Assembly (NCBI GenBank): GCA_959347315.1
Contig: OY365807.1
Coordinates: 33,353,660 to 33,417,659, forward strand
Length of the DNA: 64,000 nucleotides
Direction: 5' to 3'
From: Bimastos eiseni
Taxonomy: Eukaryota > Annelida > Clitellata > Crassiclitellata > Lumbricidae
Shown here piece by piece: positions 43,908-56,004 of the stretch. The translations under genes were made by a program, and so were the position numbers. The stretch's first letter is position 1. Every line of letters begins with the position of its first letter. Below the pieces are notes generated by a model. It had not been told where the DNA came from. It searched no databases and saw only the letters and a list, made by a program, of their open reading frames with translations.

Positions 43908-46900
43908 TCACGAAAAATTAAACAAAGTCTTCGTATTGTCGTAGATTACACCTGCCAGAGATTCGATATTTTCATTGTGGATGGCAGCAACAACTTCTAA
44001 AACTTGCCTAAATAAACAGAAATAAACCATCATGAACTTATATTGAAACAAAACTAGCCAAAATTATGTTATATCCGAATTTCATCATTTGCACAAACTG
44101 CACTTGAACAAGAAAAGTGTTATTTGCTGTGGCAAAGTCATTGAATAAGGAATCGAGGGATGTAAACCACAAAAATATATTATAAATCTCCAACCTCTTA
44201 TAGACCTGCTTCAAACATAATATTCAACCCATGCTGATTGCTAAGCTTTAAAACCACATTCACTATTACCACCTCCGTTATCCACTCCAAGTCTGATTAC
44301 TGTAATTCGATATTCCTCAACCTCCTTATCCGCTGTATTAATTCTACCATGAAATCTTCTGTGGGTAATTTTAAGTACTACACAAACTCAAAGGTAAGTT
44401 TATCTGCCACTTACACAATACAGGATGGTTCATTGCGACTTTTTATGTAGCAGTTATCCTCGAACTTCTCTTTCTTCCGCGATGGAAAGTTACTCGTAAC
44501 ATGTTTGAATCCTGCATGTGTCGGTTTTACTTCACACCATGGTGCATCTGTTCAATTGCAAATACATGAATGTTAAAGTAAATACTACTAAGCTACTTCA
44601 GCTTTAGTGTTAATGTGTTTAACCTCTCACAGTTAATACCAAATTTACTTCTTGACTTCAGTCTAGCATCAGTTTTATTGACGTATGGTCACGGGTCAAA
44701 AGGTCAGTGTCAATGCAGTGTCAATGTAACTGTACATAGTCGATACATGCAGTAACAAATTGAGTTTACAGATTCATCCGATGAAAACTTCTGTAAGTCG
44801 ACAGTCAAAGCCACAATTCAAAATCCTGCTTAACTACCCTGCATGTATAAAACAAGATCCTTAATTAACAGGAATTGTTTGAGTTCAAGTTTAACGATGT
44901 TCCTACTTAAAATTGGTCAACCATAACCACACAATGCAACATAAACTCACTGAACTGATTTGCAAGAATGATTTCATAACTCAATCACATCTTCAGACAC
45001 AGCATACAAAATTACATCTAACTTGTACACACAGAACAGTACAAGCTGTTTCTGATACCATGCATCAGTGCAAAGTAACATGTCTACTGGTACAGTAGCC
45101 TTTCTATTCTAAAAAGCATACATACAACTCCCAAATGCAGCTATATAACAGATTTAACACTTTAACGATGAGCATGTCCTAAAATTCACTGAATAATACC
45201 ACCGTCTCATTATTAACCCTTTAACGGCCAGCTACATATGTTACCCCCATACATTTTAGTACACGCTGGTCGTTAAAGGGTTAAAGTGCATAATCAATAA
45301 CGCTGGTCGTTAAAGGGTTAAACACCTCACAAGGTAATAAATGGTTGATGAGAAGTAATGACCAAGGAAAGATCGAAATGGTGAATAAACCTGTTTCTAT
45401 CATGAGTCTGTTGATTGGAATGGCAGCTACAGTTTTGAGATTTTCTGCTGTTTTCAATGAGCTAAGAGCAAAACATTGACAAATTAGAAAATAGAATTTC
45501 TCTTAATGCTCCTATAAATTCCAAAGTTCAACATTTATTTTATTAATTTATTAGCACAGAAACAGATAGAAACAGATTTAACAAAGATAGCAAAGCAGTG
45601 CACGGTTGAAAAAGATCACAGATGACGAGAAAACTCTCTTATGTTGGGTCTCACTTAACAAATACGACTGCATTGTGTTAAGTTAAAAGGGGAAGATGTT
45701 GAGCAGAGAAACTTAGAATGAATAGATATGCATCTATAATACAATAAGACTGTGCAAAGGACTCGATCATCGTCCATGCACAGCAACTCCTCGGACAAGG
45801 ATCGAACCCGTACTCTCCGTGTTAAAAGTCGACTGTTCTAACCAATCGACCACCAACATGTACAATTATTGTACATGAATGCCAGACTGTACAAAGTCTG
45901 GACTACTTCCTGGAAGTTCAAGGGAGAAGAGTGCAATATTCAGCATGGATTTATCAGATACACAGAAGATGTTATCCGATCTTACCATCCATTAATTCCT
46001 ATGTAGAAACCAAGTTCCAAGAAGGTTTCTGCTTCTAACTTTGTTCCATCAAATGAATGGACCTAATAATAAAAGAACAAAACATCAATAAAAGTTTTAA
46101 AGAAATTCATTGCAACTATAATAACCATGACAAACAACCTTTATAATATTCAATGAATGAATGACTTATATTTGTTTCAAAATATCTTTATTCTTATCTT
46201 AAAAGAATAGTAACAATCAATGCTTTAAAGTCATTGAATTTATGACTTTTTAACTTTTATTCTCATCAGTAGTTTCTCAAGTTCCGTCTCTTCGTTTGTA
46301 GTTTTGGCCTTCCTTGGCCTCTCTTTCCATTAAATCGATGGCCAGATGCTAAACTTAAAAATTTAAGACATCACTGACAAACAAACTATCAGAATGTTTG
46401 GAGTTAAATCACTTTCACTCGTATCCAACTTATTTGTCTATAAAAATTTAATCTTCATTCAATGACCTCACCTCATACACTTGACATCATTAATATAAAA
46501 AAGCAAATGTTTCACTCATGCATACGATATTGCAGAAATAAACAGGCATTGTAAATATCTCATAACTGTAATAAGTGCAGTATATTGAAGCAAATGCTAA
46601 ACGCGAATTGGGTCTCTTGGTTACTTGCAATGTTTGCCACTTATCATGTGGTAGAGTTTGTTCGACTCCTAGTAAAGATCTTGGGCAACTCGTTTGTGCA
46701 TAATATGTTACTCTGTCATGAAGTAGTACAAGTTGGTACCAGCATACGCTCGGAAGTAAAAGCCAAGTCTTGTCATGCACTAGCCCCGTCTCCATAGCCT
46801 TGGGATTCGTCAATTGCTGGTTCAAGTACTGAAGTGTAGAGAATAAGAGCCTCCTCTTATTCCTCTACCTTCCTTATTCTTTGTGGGAGCTCTACTGATA

Positions 46901-49900
46901 GCAGCTGCATTTATGTCTGTGCAATTTCAAAAGTTTGAAAGATAATTACAATTGCTTACATATACTGCTTATAATCATTGTATTAAAAAATAAATTTAAG
47001 CACTTACAAGTAATTGCCCAGTCTGTGTATATAAAATGGATGAAACATTAATACATACAAGTAAATACCAGGGTATATAAATAAACATTTGTGTAAATAG
47101 ACATTCATATAATTAAACAGTCGTATAGCACCATAGGAGTCCATCAAGGTGATTCTGTTACCAGTGAGTTACTTCAGTGAGAATGGGGCAGAAGATAAAT
47201 GAGGAGCTACCATGAGAACCTCATCAACTTCAGGCAAGCGTAGGTAGTAAAACCCAGAGCTATTTTGTAGACTTATTCTACCTCCAACTAATGCTTAAAT
47301 CTTAGATTATTATGAGAAAAGTGGAAGATTTTGATAACAGGAGAACCTAGCTTGAAAGCCTTAGGAAACCTAATTTGGCATTTGTAACAAAGCACATAAA
47401 GGTACAGTTAGTAAATATTCTGAACACTCACAACAGCACCAGAGATGCTAGATCGGTGTCTCGTGACTATCTCGATAAGATCTTGAGCTGCTGCGCGGCA
47501 GTGCAGAAACATTGGCAACTTTGTCTTCTCGGCCAAATCAATTTGCTTCTCAAAGTATCTATCACACAAACTCCTGAACATTACCAATCAAGCTTAACAC
47601 TGGACATGAAAGATGGTTAAACATGCAGCTCATCATCCAGACAGTGATCTTGCTTGGGATGATGGATGGAGCAATGGTGACACCATGGCATGAAGAGTAG
47701 TAGATCAGAATGGAGCCAAGATCGAATCACACGACCCTCCCAGAGGATGACTCGGTCTTTCATTCGCTTGATAGCATTGGAAAAATGAGCAGCAGGACAT
47801 GATGGCACCATGCATGGTGCCATACTGTTAAATACGACTCCTCTAATTACTTGTAATCATCCTTTCACACTAAGACTTGTAATCATACTGTGTTGTGTCA
47901 GTTTGAAAAATAAACATGAATATGTTCATTGTCATTATACCGACCGTTCTATAAAGCGTGATTTCTTCTTTCCGTCCCAAGAGAGGTGAAACGAACACTT
48001 TACAAAACGCTCTAACGCGAATTTCAAGGCTGTGACTATTTTCAGCACACCAGTTACTTTAAATTCAGATATTTGGACATTTCTACTTTCAAATTACTCA
48101 ATGTTCTGACATTCGATATAATGACAAAAACCATTCACATCATCTGAAGGCCGCACAAATATTTTAAAATACAAATCAGGCGCATTAGTTATACAATCAC
48201 TGCCCCACTCAGCGAGAGAAAACTCGCGATCAGGTGAATTTCAGGGCTGAAGCAGCACACCCGTTGAGTCATAATTCAATCCTAGGTGAAGCTGGACTGC
48301 AAGGTTAATCACAAAATAAAAAAATAATAAAAACAATACCTATACTGCATTATTATTATATGAGAAAAAAGTCTACCGTATTATCAAACACAATAAATCT
48401 TAAAAATAATAATCAAATAAGACATATACTTTGCAATTATTATACAAAGCACTATTCAAACAAAATAAACATGAATCAAATAACTCAGGATCAAGCAATA
48501 AGCTTGGTAATTTATTGAAAAGAGACAAGTTGAATTAAACAAACTTGAGTTGAGTTTCTTTTGGGCAAAAATGCAGTCGTTCATAATCTAAAAGAAAATT
48601 AATTAGAAATAATTTCAAATTCAATTTTCCCTGGTCTTAACCTTGGCCTCTGATTTATAATGAAATACATTCAAATAATACTCTAATCAAATCATCTCAC
48701 AAAACTCAAGTCTTACCCTCACAAAACCATAGGGTTCACAGAACACACTTTTAGAAATGCTGACCTACAATGAAGCGTCATACTCTTGCTAAGTCTTGCT
48801 ACATGAGGATGGAATGTCATTCTATGTACAAAGACTATATTTGATTCATAGCCAAGTTCATCAAATGGTGATAATCGAACAAAAGAAAAGCCATCTATAT
48901 GTCCCATTGAGGTCTGAACCCATACCACCAATGATTAGCTAAAGTGCTCAATAGATCTTTGCATATATATAAATAAGTACATATATACATAGAGACAGAT
49001 ATTTATTACAAGAGATATAATTAGCTTACCGAGACCACATTCACCAATGGCAACGACCTTGCCCCGATTTTCAGTAGCCAATCGAAGAAGGCTTTCCATG
49101 TATTCATCTGGATTATCCTCGGATTCAAACTCCTGACACCGAGTTGGATGACAACCAACTGTACTATAAAGCCTCTCTGCAAACAACAAGCGAGTTCCTT
49201 TTACTGAAATCTACATGGCTTCACCACTTTTGAGACTTACTTGTCTAAACTGTATATAAAATTAATACGTTTTCTTTTCAGTCAACAAAAGGAAAATTTG
49301 GTATGATATACTACAACTGAACTTATTAGCAGTATGCACAATTTCCAGCTATAACTTTTTTCATTGCTACCCACTAATTTATATCTTCAATTTACCACCA
49401 CAAACCAATACAGATTAATGCAGTACAATGGGAAACACTGATACAGTATAAAATATTCTCTCAAACGTGCAACCAGCTTAATGAGTAGTACACGTTCCTT
49501 TGTTATGTGGTTGAAATCAGTATATCATGTAATTAGTAATGTAATATAATGTAATTGAACATTTCTATAGCGCTCCTGCAAGATACCTGCAGAGAGGCGC
49601 TCTATGCGCTGGCCTATAAGATGTTTACAGTCATTTCATACAGATAATTTACATCAGTTAGCAAAACAATGAACACTAAGCTGAAATAGTCGCCCGCGTG
49701 GAACCAACCAACGGATTCCCATCAACAGTTTTCGTCCATGTTAGGGGTCTCTGGGCTAATAATGGTTCAATAAAATGACAGCCAAAATTCTAAGCAGACT
49801 TTGCTCACGAAATATAAGCTATAATTAGGTTATTAATGAAACTTTGAAATGATTCAGTATGTTACCATGTGTCTGTGCTGTTGCCAGGGCTTCTTTGCTG

Positions 49901-51429
49901 TCACTCAGACTACCTCCCGTTATGATTATCTGATGAAAAAAAACAGGACAACACTTTCACACATTCATCATACAAAGCAGTTGTTATTGAACTATACCAG
50001 AATATCCATATATATGACCATGCATAATGTATATTGTATGTACTACCTATGACCTTCTAGTTCATCCAAAAAAGTACAACCTATAAAAAGCTTAAAACAT
50101 AACATGACTTCAAATACAATAATAATGTATTATATTGTATTGACCATATTATTTCCGCTTCATAGGGCTAATATAATGTAATATATAATATATAATGTAA
50201 TATAGTGCAGAGTTATAAGAAAAAACTTTACAATGTGGATATTGCTTCCACAGGTTAGATAACACTTGCAGTGTACTTTCCATCATGACAATGTAACACA
50301 GGTTCATAACATGAAATGTGATCAGATTTGGGAATTCCATCAGCAAACCTGACAAGTACATTCTGGCTTAACAGCCCGAATAGAAACATCTAATCCTACT
50401 TAAATTAAAATTTTAAAAAATGACAGTACACTGAATGCTTATGCAATACGGCGATAACTCACAACTGTGACAGCTTATAAAAAATCAGACAAGGTAAGGT
50501 TAAACTCGACTGGAAATTTCTTATTATGAGTCTGATGTTCTTCAATCTCCGTTGATGCCTTGTGTCTTGGACTGGTGCCACAAAATTACTGCCTATCACA
50601 TCACTAGTTATTAGTTGAAATTAAAATGCAATTTACAAAATAGTCAAAGGCAATTATGAGATACCTTTTCAACTCCAGTATCCCACGACCGCTTAAGGAC
50701 ATCTTGAAAGTCATCTAATAACACAGTTACATATCTTTGAACCTTAAATGTGCACATATTTTTTAACCAAAATCATATCAAAAATACTACTTAAAGATGA
50801 GTTATACAATGAACAATGCGTGTAATTAAAATCTGGAACCATTTCATTAGTTATAAAATACTAAGTTATAAAATACAATTCAATTTGCAAGTTTGAGTAC
50901 AGTATATAATCCTGACTTGTCTTGAACTCTACCTCTATGTTTGACTGAGCCATGATAAATGCCACGGAACATAGGATCTGAAAAAGTAAATATAAGCAAA
51001 TTATTGAAATACATGTAATTCCACAGTTCAATAAAAGACAAAAGACCAATTAACCATATCTTTTGTTGATATACATATTAATTACTCTCACTTGGTCTCT
51101 TTATTCCAGTGTATAGTGCAGACCAATTTATAACTTACTTCAGATCAAACCTTGAGCATAACGTATGTAATGTATTAATAATTCCTATTACTTAAGAAAA
51201 TGAAGACAAAACTTTGAGTATGTGAGCTACTGGATGATTATTGTACAACAAATTGAAATTAAAACCTACAAGTATCAATATTAGGAAAATAAAAGCACAG
51301 GTCTCTGCTGTTTCAGCCATTTTCAATGCATTATATGCTGCAGACTCTCTGTATCCTTAATTAATAAAGAAAACTGCAGTTCAAAAAACTAGTCGACTTA
51401 CCAGTTAGATTCGCTCCAATATCTGCCAT
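43908..51429 (-). CDS. tatdn1: TATDN1-like TatD family metal-dependent deoxyribonuclease
   Basis: TatD-type TIM-barrel metallohydrolase; family members cleave DNA with divalent metal, and vertebrate TATDN1 is a DNase. Eleven exons (transcription order) join in phase: 51429-51402, 50977-50933, 50714-50665, 49929-49866, 49176-49030, 48587-48545, 47558-47432, 46062-45986, 45461-45391, 44547-44415, 44007-43908; total 885 nt, 294 residues (human 297), so it is full length. Motifs in order: [94 protein letters not shown] and a C-terminal NTKTLFNF. The Glu of GECGLD, the His of LHCR and HSFDG and the Asp of ETDAP are the expected metal and catalytic positions and are all present. The ATG at 51429 aligns two residues before the conserved DIG, a few residues shorter than the human start. 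Introns hold SINE, LINE and piggyBac-like repeats. Convergent with ptch. Confidence 0.96.
44238..44345 (+). mobile_element. LINE reverse-transcriptase fragment
   Basis: The frame reads [19 protein letters not shown], the conserved HSRLDYCNSLL-type block of CR1/L2 reverse transcriptases. It lies in the last tatdn1 intron, antisense to that gene. Confidence 0.7.
45154..45321. mobile_element. Cluster of piggyBac-like TTAA micro-elements
   Basis: Main copy 45213-45284: TTAACCCTTTAACGGCCAGC and GCTGGTCGTTAAAGGGTTAA as arms (19 of 20 complementary), 72 bp. A diverged half copy precedes it (45154, TTAACACTTTAACGATGAGC), and an extra right arm follows at 45302-45321, identical to 45265-45284. TTAA plus CCCTTT termini fit piggyBac. 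It lies in the tatdn1 intron between 45391 and 44547. Confidence 0.75.
45740..45872 (-). mobile_element. tRNA-derived SINE (family 1), minus strand, partial
   Basis: The reverse complement carries GTTGGTGGTCGATTGGTTAG (A-box region), GGGTTCGATCC (B-box) and the GAGTCCTTTGCAC body. Same family as 15535-15786. It lies in a tatdn1 intron. Confidence 0.8.
47640..47945 (+). mobile_element. Dispersed SINE-like repeat (family 2)
   Basis: Homologous to 40090-40340: CATTCGCTTGATAGCATTGG, CTGTTAAATACGACTCCT, GTAATCATACTGTG, then AATAAAC. An AGATCGAATC block may be a B-box relic. It lies in a tatdn1 intron, antisense to the gene. Confidence 0.6.
49552..49650 (-). mobile_element. LINE 3' terminus (minus strand)
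   Basis: The reverse complement reads AGAGCGCCTCTCTGCAGGTA, GGAGCGCTATAGAAATG and an ATTACATT tail, the same 3' end type as 23160-23222. It lies in a tatdn1 intron. Confidence 0.6.
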
Positions 51430-51458
51430 TGTTTCATAAAACACCGCCAAGCCGCCAT
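51405..51458 (-). CDS. Overlapping upstream ORF at the tatdn1 start
   Basis: An ATG at 51458 (ATATATGGCGGCTTGG context) opens 17 codons ending in TAA at 51407-51405, out of frame with and overlapping the tatdn1 ATG at 51429. It could limit main-frame translation only if transcription starts upstream of it, which the sequence does not prove. Confidence 0.4.
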   Translation of the reverse strand: MAAWRCFMKQWQILERI

Positions 51459-51556
51459 ATATACGACAATGTTGATTTTGAACAGTTCAATCAGAGGCAG
51501 GTAGCAGAAAATGGTTGCATGTAACATACAGTAACACAGCAGTCTTTAAAATAGCA

Positions 51557-51622
51557 TTAACCCTTTATTGACCAGCTGCATATGTTTCCCCATACATTTT
51601 AGTACACGATGGTCGTTAAAGC
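51557..51622. mobile_element. Decayed piggyBac-like TTAA micro-element
   Basis: TTAACCCTTTATTGACCAGC at left, ACATTTTAGTACACG inside and GATGGTCGTTAAAGC at right: a mutated copy of 45213-45284, 130 bp upstream of the tatdn1 start. Confidence 0.65.
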
Positions 51623-53100
51623 ACTTGAATTCTACTATGCTTAATACAGACCACAGTAATGCAGAATCAACCACCATGATGGTTTCTACGAGTCAGGCAT
51701 AATTGCCGTGTCCTAAGCTGTTAACATGTGGGTTTACCTGATTAACCTACACGATCCAACTTATTGATCACTTAATTAATATAATTGTAATATGGGTCAT
51801 TTTGGGCATTAACAATAAGTGAAAGAGAAGCAGGCTGATGAAAATAATGAGAAAAAAACTGAATACCAAAATATTTGATTTACAATGGTTGGCAAAATTT
51901 TACAGCTTATCAGACTTCAAAGTTCTGGAAAGGAAAGGATTTTTTAACAAAGATAACATAAACTGATATGATAAAAATATGAACGGATTCTCCATACAGT
52001 TAAGAATGGTCATAGAAACTCCAACACATCATGGTCAAGGGCAGAAAATTGCTAACTCCTTCAATGTTCTTGCAATTGTTTCAGAGATGTGAACATGGAT
52101 AACTGATTTTCAGAAGCATACAATCCTAAGTTGAACAAACCTGACATGCAAAATAATAAAATGTGTGAAAATGCCACTTTTTGAGTTTGAGGCCTTTTGA
52201 GGCCCTTTACACAACTGCTGGAAACAGTCTAAATTTCAATTCAGTTTGAGATTTTCTAGTAATTCGGGAAATAACCTTTGGTCACAACTGACGAACATTT
52301 TTTTCAGAAATAATATATTCTTCTTTAATTCAAACTGACTAGTACATAGTATGATTAGAAATTTATGATCAAAAGTTATTACAGGATTAATGTAATGTAA
52401 TGTAAATATTCAAAAATTTATCAGTGCCCACAAAAGTCACGTCAGAAAGACCAGCTTATTACCGGCACAATATAAAATCATGTCCGCCTCTCGTTTCTTT
52501 CCAGTGCAAGGTCAAAATCCGGAGGTCAAACCAAGGAGACAGCATGATGCCACGGTTGTAGTCAGTGATGACTGATCAGGGTGGTCATGTGGTGGCAATG
52601 GAGTAGAATCTGCATAGGACACCTTAACAGTTTGCTTTTCAGTCTTGAGTGGAAAGTAGCAGAGGATAATGAAAGAGGAGTGGTTAAATTTGGAGGTGAA
52701 TTGTGGGGATGAGCAAACTGTTAGCCTACCAATCAGCCGTTTGCATCAAATGACAGACTTTTAGAAAAATTAGGTCCACTACAAATGCGGCTCTCATAAC
52801 AAAACGGTTGGTAAATGCTAATAACAAACAGCTTAACTGAGATCTATAAATTTAATGTTTTCTTGAAAATATAGCGCTATAAAAGTGTACTCAGTGTTAA
52901 AATGTACCCCCAACCCACCAATAAATCGAAGCATAGGCTTTACTAATCCAACAGATTTCGCCATCGCAGCGATTGTAACAAACTCTAACACTCAAAGATG
53001 TTAAGGAAGTGTATATAAATTCCCTAGGTTGGTGTTAATGGCTAAATGCCAACCACACGTGGATTGTTCTTAAAGCCTTAAAAGTCTTCAACTCTGTCAC
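51623..53100. other. Intergenic stretch, no clear feature
   Basis: AT-rich spacer upstream of tatdn1. A moderately GC-richer block at 52440-52700 may be an old repeat. No exon recognised on either strand. Confidence 0.45.
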
Positions 53101-53129
53101 AAACCAGCGATGCCATGCATTTGACAGCT

Positions 53130-53212
53130 GAAGCCGCCGGAAGTGACGCACCACAAGTTCAACTGGTAGACAAATCTACTGCCCTCTACCAAGGCAACGA
53201 TAAACAAAACTA
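53130..53212. promoter_or_regulatory. ETS plus X-box-like promoter candidate
   Basis: CCGGAAGTGACG at 53137-53148 is an ETS/GABP-type core typical of housekeeping start sites. ACCAAGGCAACG near 53197-53208 has a perfect RFX half site (GGCAAC) with an imperfect partner. An ATG in MDHENWAN follows at 53213 with a possible donor (GTATGC), but I could not connect it to further exons. Confidence 0.35.
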
Positions 53213-53806
53213 ATGGACCATGAAAATTGGGCAAATGTATGCTATTACAAGTTAACTCTCACTTGGTTTCATTATTCCAGTAAACAGAAGAAACCTCCTG
53301 TACTGATCTTTTCATTTTCTAGGTGCCCTGACGGGTTATGTTTTGAAAATGTCATGCCGTATCTGTATACTCCTTATAAAATTAATTCGTTGTAATAGAG
53401 ATTTTAAAATTTGGTCTTTGAATAACCTTGCTTAGCAATTCCATGGATATTACAATGAGATTCATACAAATGGGCTACTAACTGGTAAGCCTAAATTGTG
53501 CACCGTGTGGGCAGCTGGCAAAGCAAGGGCATCGACAACAGAAAAACTCATGGTTTGAATATGTCACCTTCATTTTCTTTTGCTTATTCGCAGGTCATCA
53601 TTACGCTGAAGCAGAACTGCTCTATTGTTGAAACTCCCAAGTAGAATACATCGAGGATTCTCATGTCAATCATGAATGGGAGTAGAGATTTACATGCAGT
53701 CCTCAAAGATTTTGTACGTGGTTATAGGACTAGAATAGTTAAGTTTTAAGTTTGTGGTGTCAACGAATTATGTCATCGATTAATGTTCAGCACATGATGT
53801 TTAGCC

Positions 53807-54733
53807 CAGTGGTTCATAAAGTGGCGGTCCGCGGACCTGCCGCGGACCACTGGTGGTCCGCGAAGCTCTGGTCAGTGGTCCGCGAAAATGTTTGGTAAAA
53901 TAAATTGTTTCTACACTTCTTTAACACTAGTTTAATATTAATTTATTTTCCCCTAAATTTAACAAATGAAACTAAATCTAAATTAAAAACTAAAACATGA
54001 GAGTACGACATAAACTCATAAAGGCATTTAAGCGTCGTCTGAACACAAATCAAAAATCTGCGTGGAAAAAGCGAGACCATTCAGACAGTAAAACCGAAGA
54101 CGAAAATGATAATTATGGCCTTGCAAATACTGTGAGGCTGTGTGAGCAATACCTGCTAGTCGAAGACGCGTCAATTGAGACGAAAATATATATGATCCAG
54201 CATATTTAAAGTATGGATTTGTTATTAATTATGATTACTGTCACACTGTTTATTTTAGAATTTTACGATAAATTTATTGGTTTGCTGTGCAATTTGTAAA
54301 ATCAATAAATGTTTTATCATTAATTTTTTTTATACCTGAACAATTAAAACTTTCATTAATTTTGTATTAGGCCTACTTGGTTGTTGTTGTCACAAATTTA
54401 AATTCTATTAAATTTTTTCTAGCAATGATGTTCATGCAAGTAACTTTTTTTAATTTTTGTATTATACTTACATAATCACAGCATCAAAAAATAATATTAG
54501 CAATTTTGTCTTATTACATTTAACAAAAATTTGAAATCAAACTGGGGGGCTTACAATGCTCCCTCAGACTACCTTGATTCTTGCTTGGCGGTCGTTTGTC
54601 CACAGGCACTTATAATAGATTTCACTACATAGACCAACGTGTTCTCAACTTCTCACGTTTGGTGTTAGTGGTCCTCAACAATTATTAAAAAGTCATTGCT
54701 GGTCCATGGCATCAAAAAGTTTAAGAACCACTG
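53807..54733. mobile_element. hAT-like transposon with perfect 8-bp target duplication
   Basis: Begins CAGTGGTTCATAAAGTGGCG, ends TTTAAGAACCACTG, and is flanked by identical GTTTAGCC (53799-53806 and 54734-54741). GGTCCGCGGACC palindromes near the left end are typical of this hAT group. A 70-codon frame at 53997 shows no recognisable transposase motif, so the copy is non-autonomous. The intact duplication suggests a fairly recent insertion. Confidence 0.92.
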
Positions 54734-55027
54734 GTTTAGCCTATCTAAATTGCAGGTTTTTTTAAATTTCGAAATACCAGTTCGTATTGGCGTTTCACCT
54801 CGGACACCAAAATGGTGTCTGCTTGATATAATCCGAAGGTTCGATAGTCAAAATGCCTAACTGTGCAAATTGCCAATGACTAGACCTGTTGAGTACAGTG
54901 TTACACAGATCAATAATGGGTGAAATTTTGACCTGTCGGTTAATTCCTTGCTTTATTCAGCACAGTAGATTAATGCCAGTGAGAGGGTTGATATTGACGA
55001 TTCTCGTAAATTTGGTGGTTAAACTAC

Positions 55028-55109
55028 GTTAACCCTTACTCCTCCAATTATTATATCAACCGCATTAAATTTGACCGCTCATAGCGGCCTCAAGAGTGGT
55101 AAGGGTTAA
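55028..55109. mobile_element. TTAA-flanked palindromic micro-element
   Basis: TTAACCCTTACTC at left and GAGTGGTAAGGGTTAA at right, with an inner hairpin TTGACCGCTC/AGCGGCCTCAA. 82 bp, piggyBac-like ends, 14 bp from the foldback element. Confidence 0.65.
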
Positions 55110-55123
55110 GCCAATTAATGTTA

Positions 55124-55961
55124 TCGGCTTACTTATAGTTTCGGGGACCGCAACTTAATGCATAATATTTTGATCTTTTGGTCTGCTGCCATTGGTCAGA
55201 ATAAATACTTCCAGTGTACAATTACACAAAGGAGTAAGTAAGACGAATTTTTGTAGGTAATCCTGTATTTTAGGTGCTTAAATTATTTTGAATTGTTCAA
55301 CTGAATTTTGATTACTGTACAATGTTAACTGTCAATAGAAATGTTGAAATGGGTCAAAGGCTTATAAAAGTAGAAGCAGGATTGATTAAAACAATTTGAA
55401 TAAATATATAAGTAGAAGCTGGATTGATGAAAAAACATACTTAAATAGAAGCTGAATTGATACAAAAATCTGTTTTAATGAAAGCGGGATTGAAGGAAAT
55501 AATCTTTCTTGAATAGAAGCTGGGTTGATGCAAAAATAAGCATAAGTGGAAGGGGAATTTATGAATAAAATTATGCTTAAATAGAAGATTTATCACTGAA
55601 AAAATCTGTTTAACTGGATGTGGTATTGATGAGAAAAATATGCTTAAATGGAAGCAGGATGGATGAAAGAATCATGCCTAAATGGAAGCAGAATTGAGGA
55701 AAAGAATGATACCTAAATGGAAGCTGTTTAATGAGAAATATTTGATTCAAAATAATTTAAGCACTTAAAATACAGGATTACCTTTTTGTATAGGTATAAA
55801 AACTACCCTAACCCTGACCCTAACCGACCCTCATGACGCATAATTATAAGAAATGATAGGTTTTTAGAGTACACATGCGCTAAGGGTTGCACAGAGGTCT
55901 TCACAAGCCACGCCCAAAATATTATGCATAAGTTGTGGCCCCGAAACTGTAAGTAAGCCAA
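55124..55961. mobile_element. Foldback-like TIR element with internal tandem repeats
   Basis: Outer arms of about 48 bp: left begins TCGGCTTACTTATAGTTTCG, and the right end reversed begins TTGGCTTACTTACAGTTTCG. TA flanks both sides (55122-55123, 55962-55963). A second inverted pair (ATCCTGTATTTTAGGTGCTT near 55262 and its complement near 55765) lies inside. The centre (55360-55745) is about a dozen degenerate 33-36 bp units like AATGGAAGCAGGATTGATGA. No coding capacity. 838 bp. Confidence 0.85.
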
Positions 55962-56004
55962 TATTCACCATTCAACTAACTGGGTCTAGGTCTACTAGCT
56001 CATC

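Noticed and set aside
44238..44450. Possible gene from the frame with [12 protein letters not shown]
   Set aside because: It is a LINE reverse-transcriptase fragment; the second half overlaps the tatdn1 exon at 44415-44547 on the other strand.
48719..48931. Minus-strand frame containing MTLHCRSAF that recalls the TatD HCR motif
   Set aside because: The true exons (48587-48545 and 47558-47432) carry [13 protein letters not shown] and LPMFLHCR with perfect phases; this frame is chance similarity in an intron.
53997..54209. 70-codon frame inside the hAT element as a transposase
   Set aside because: No BED zinc finger, catalytic or dimerisation motif visible; too short; element is non-autonomous.
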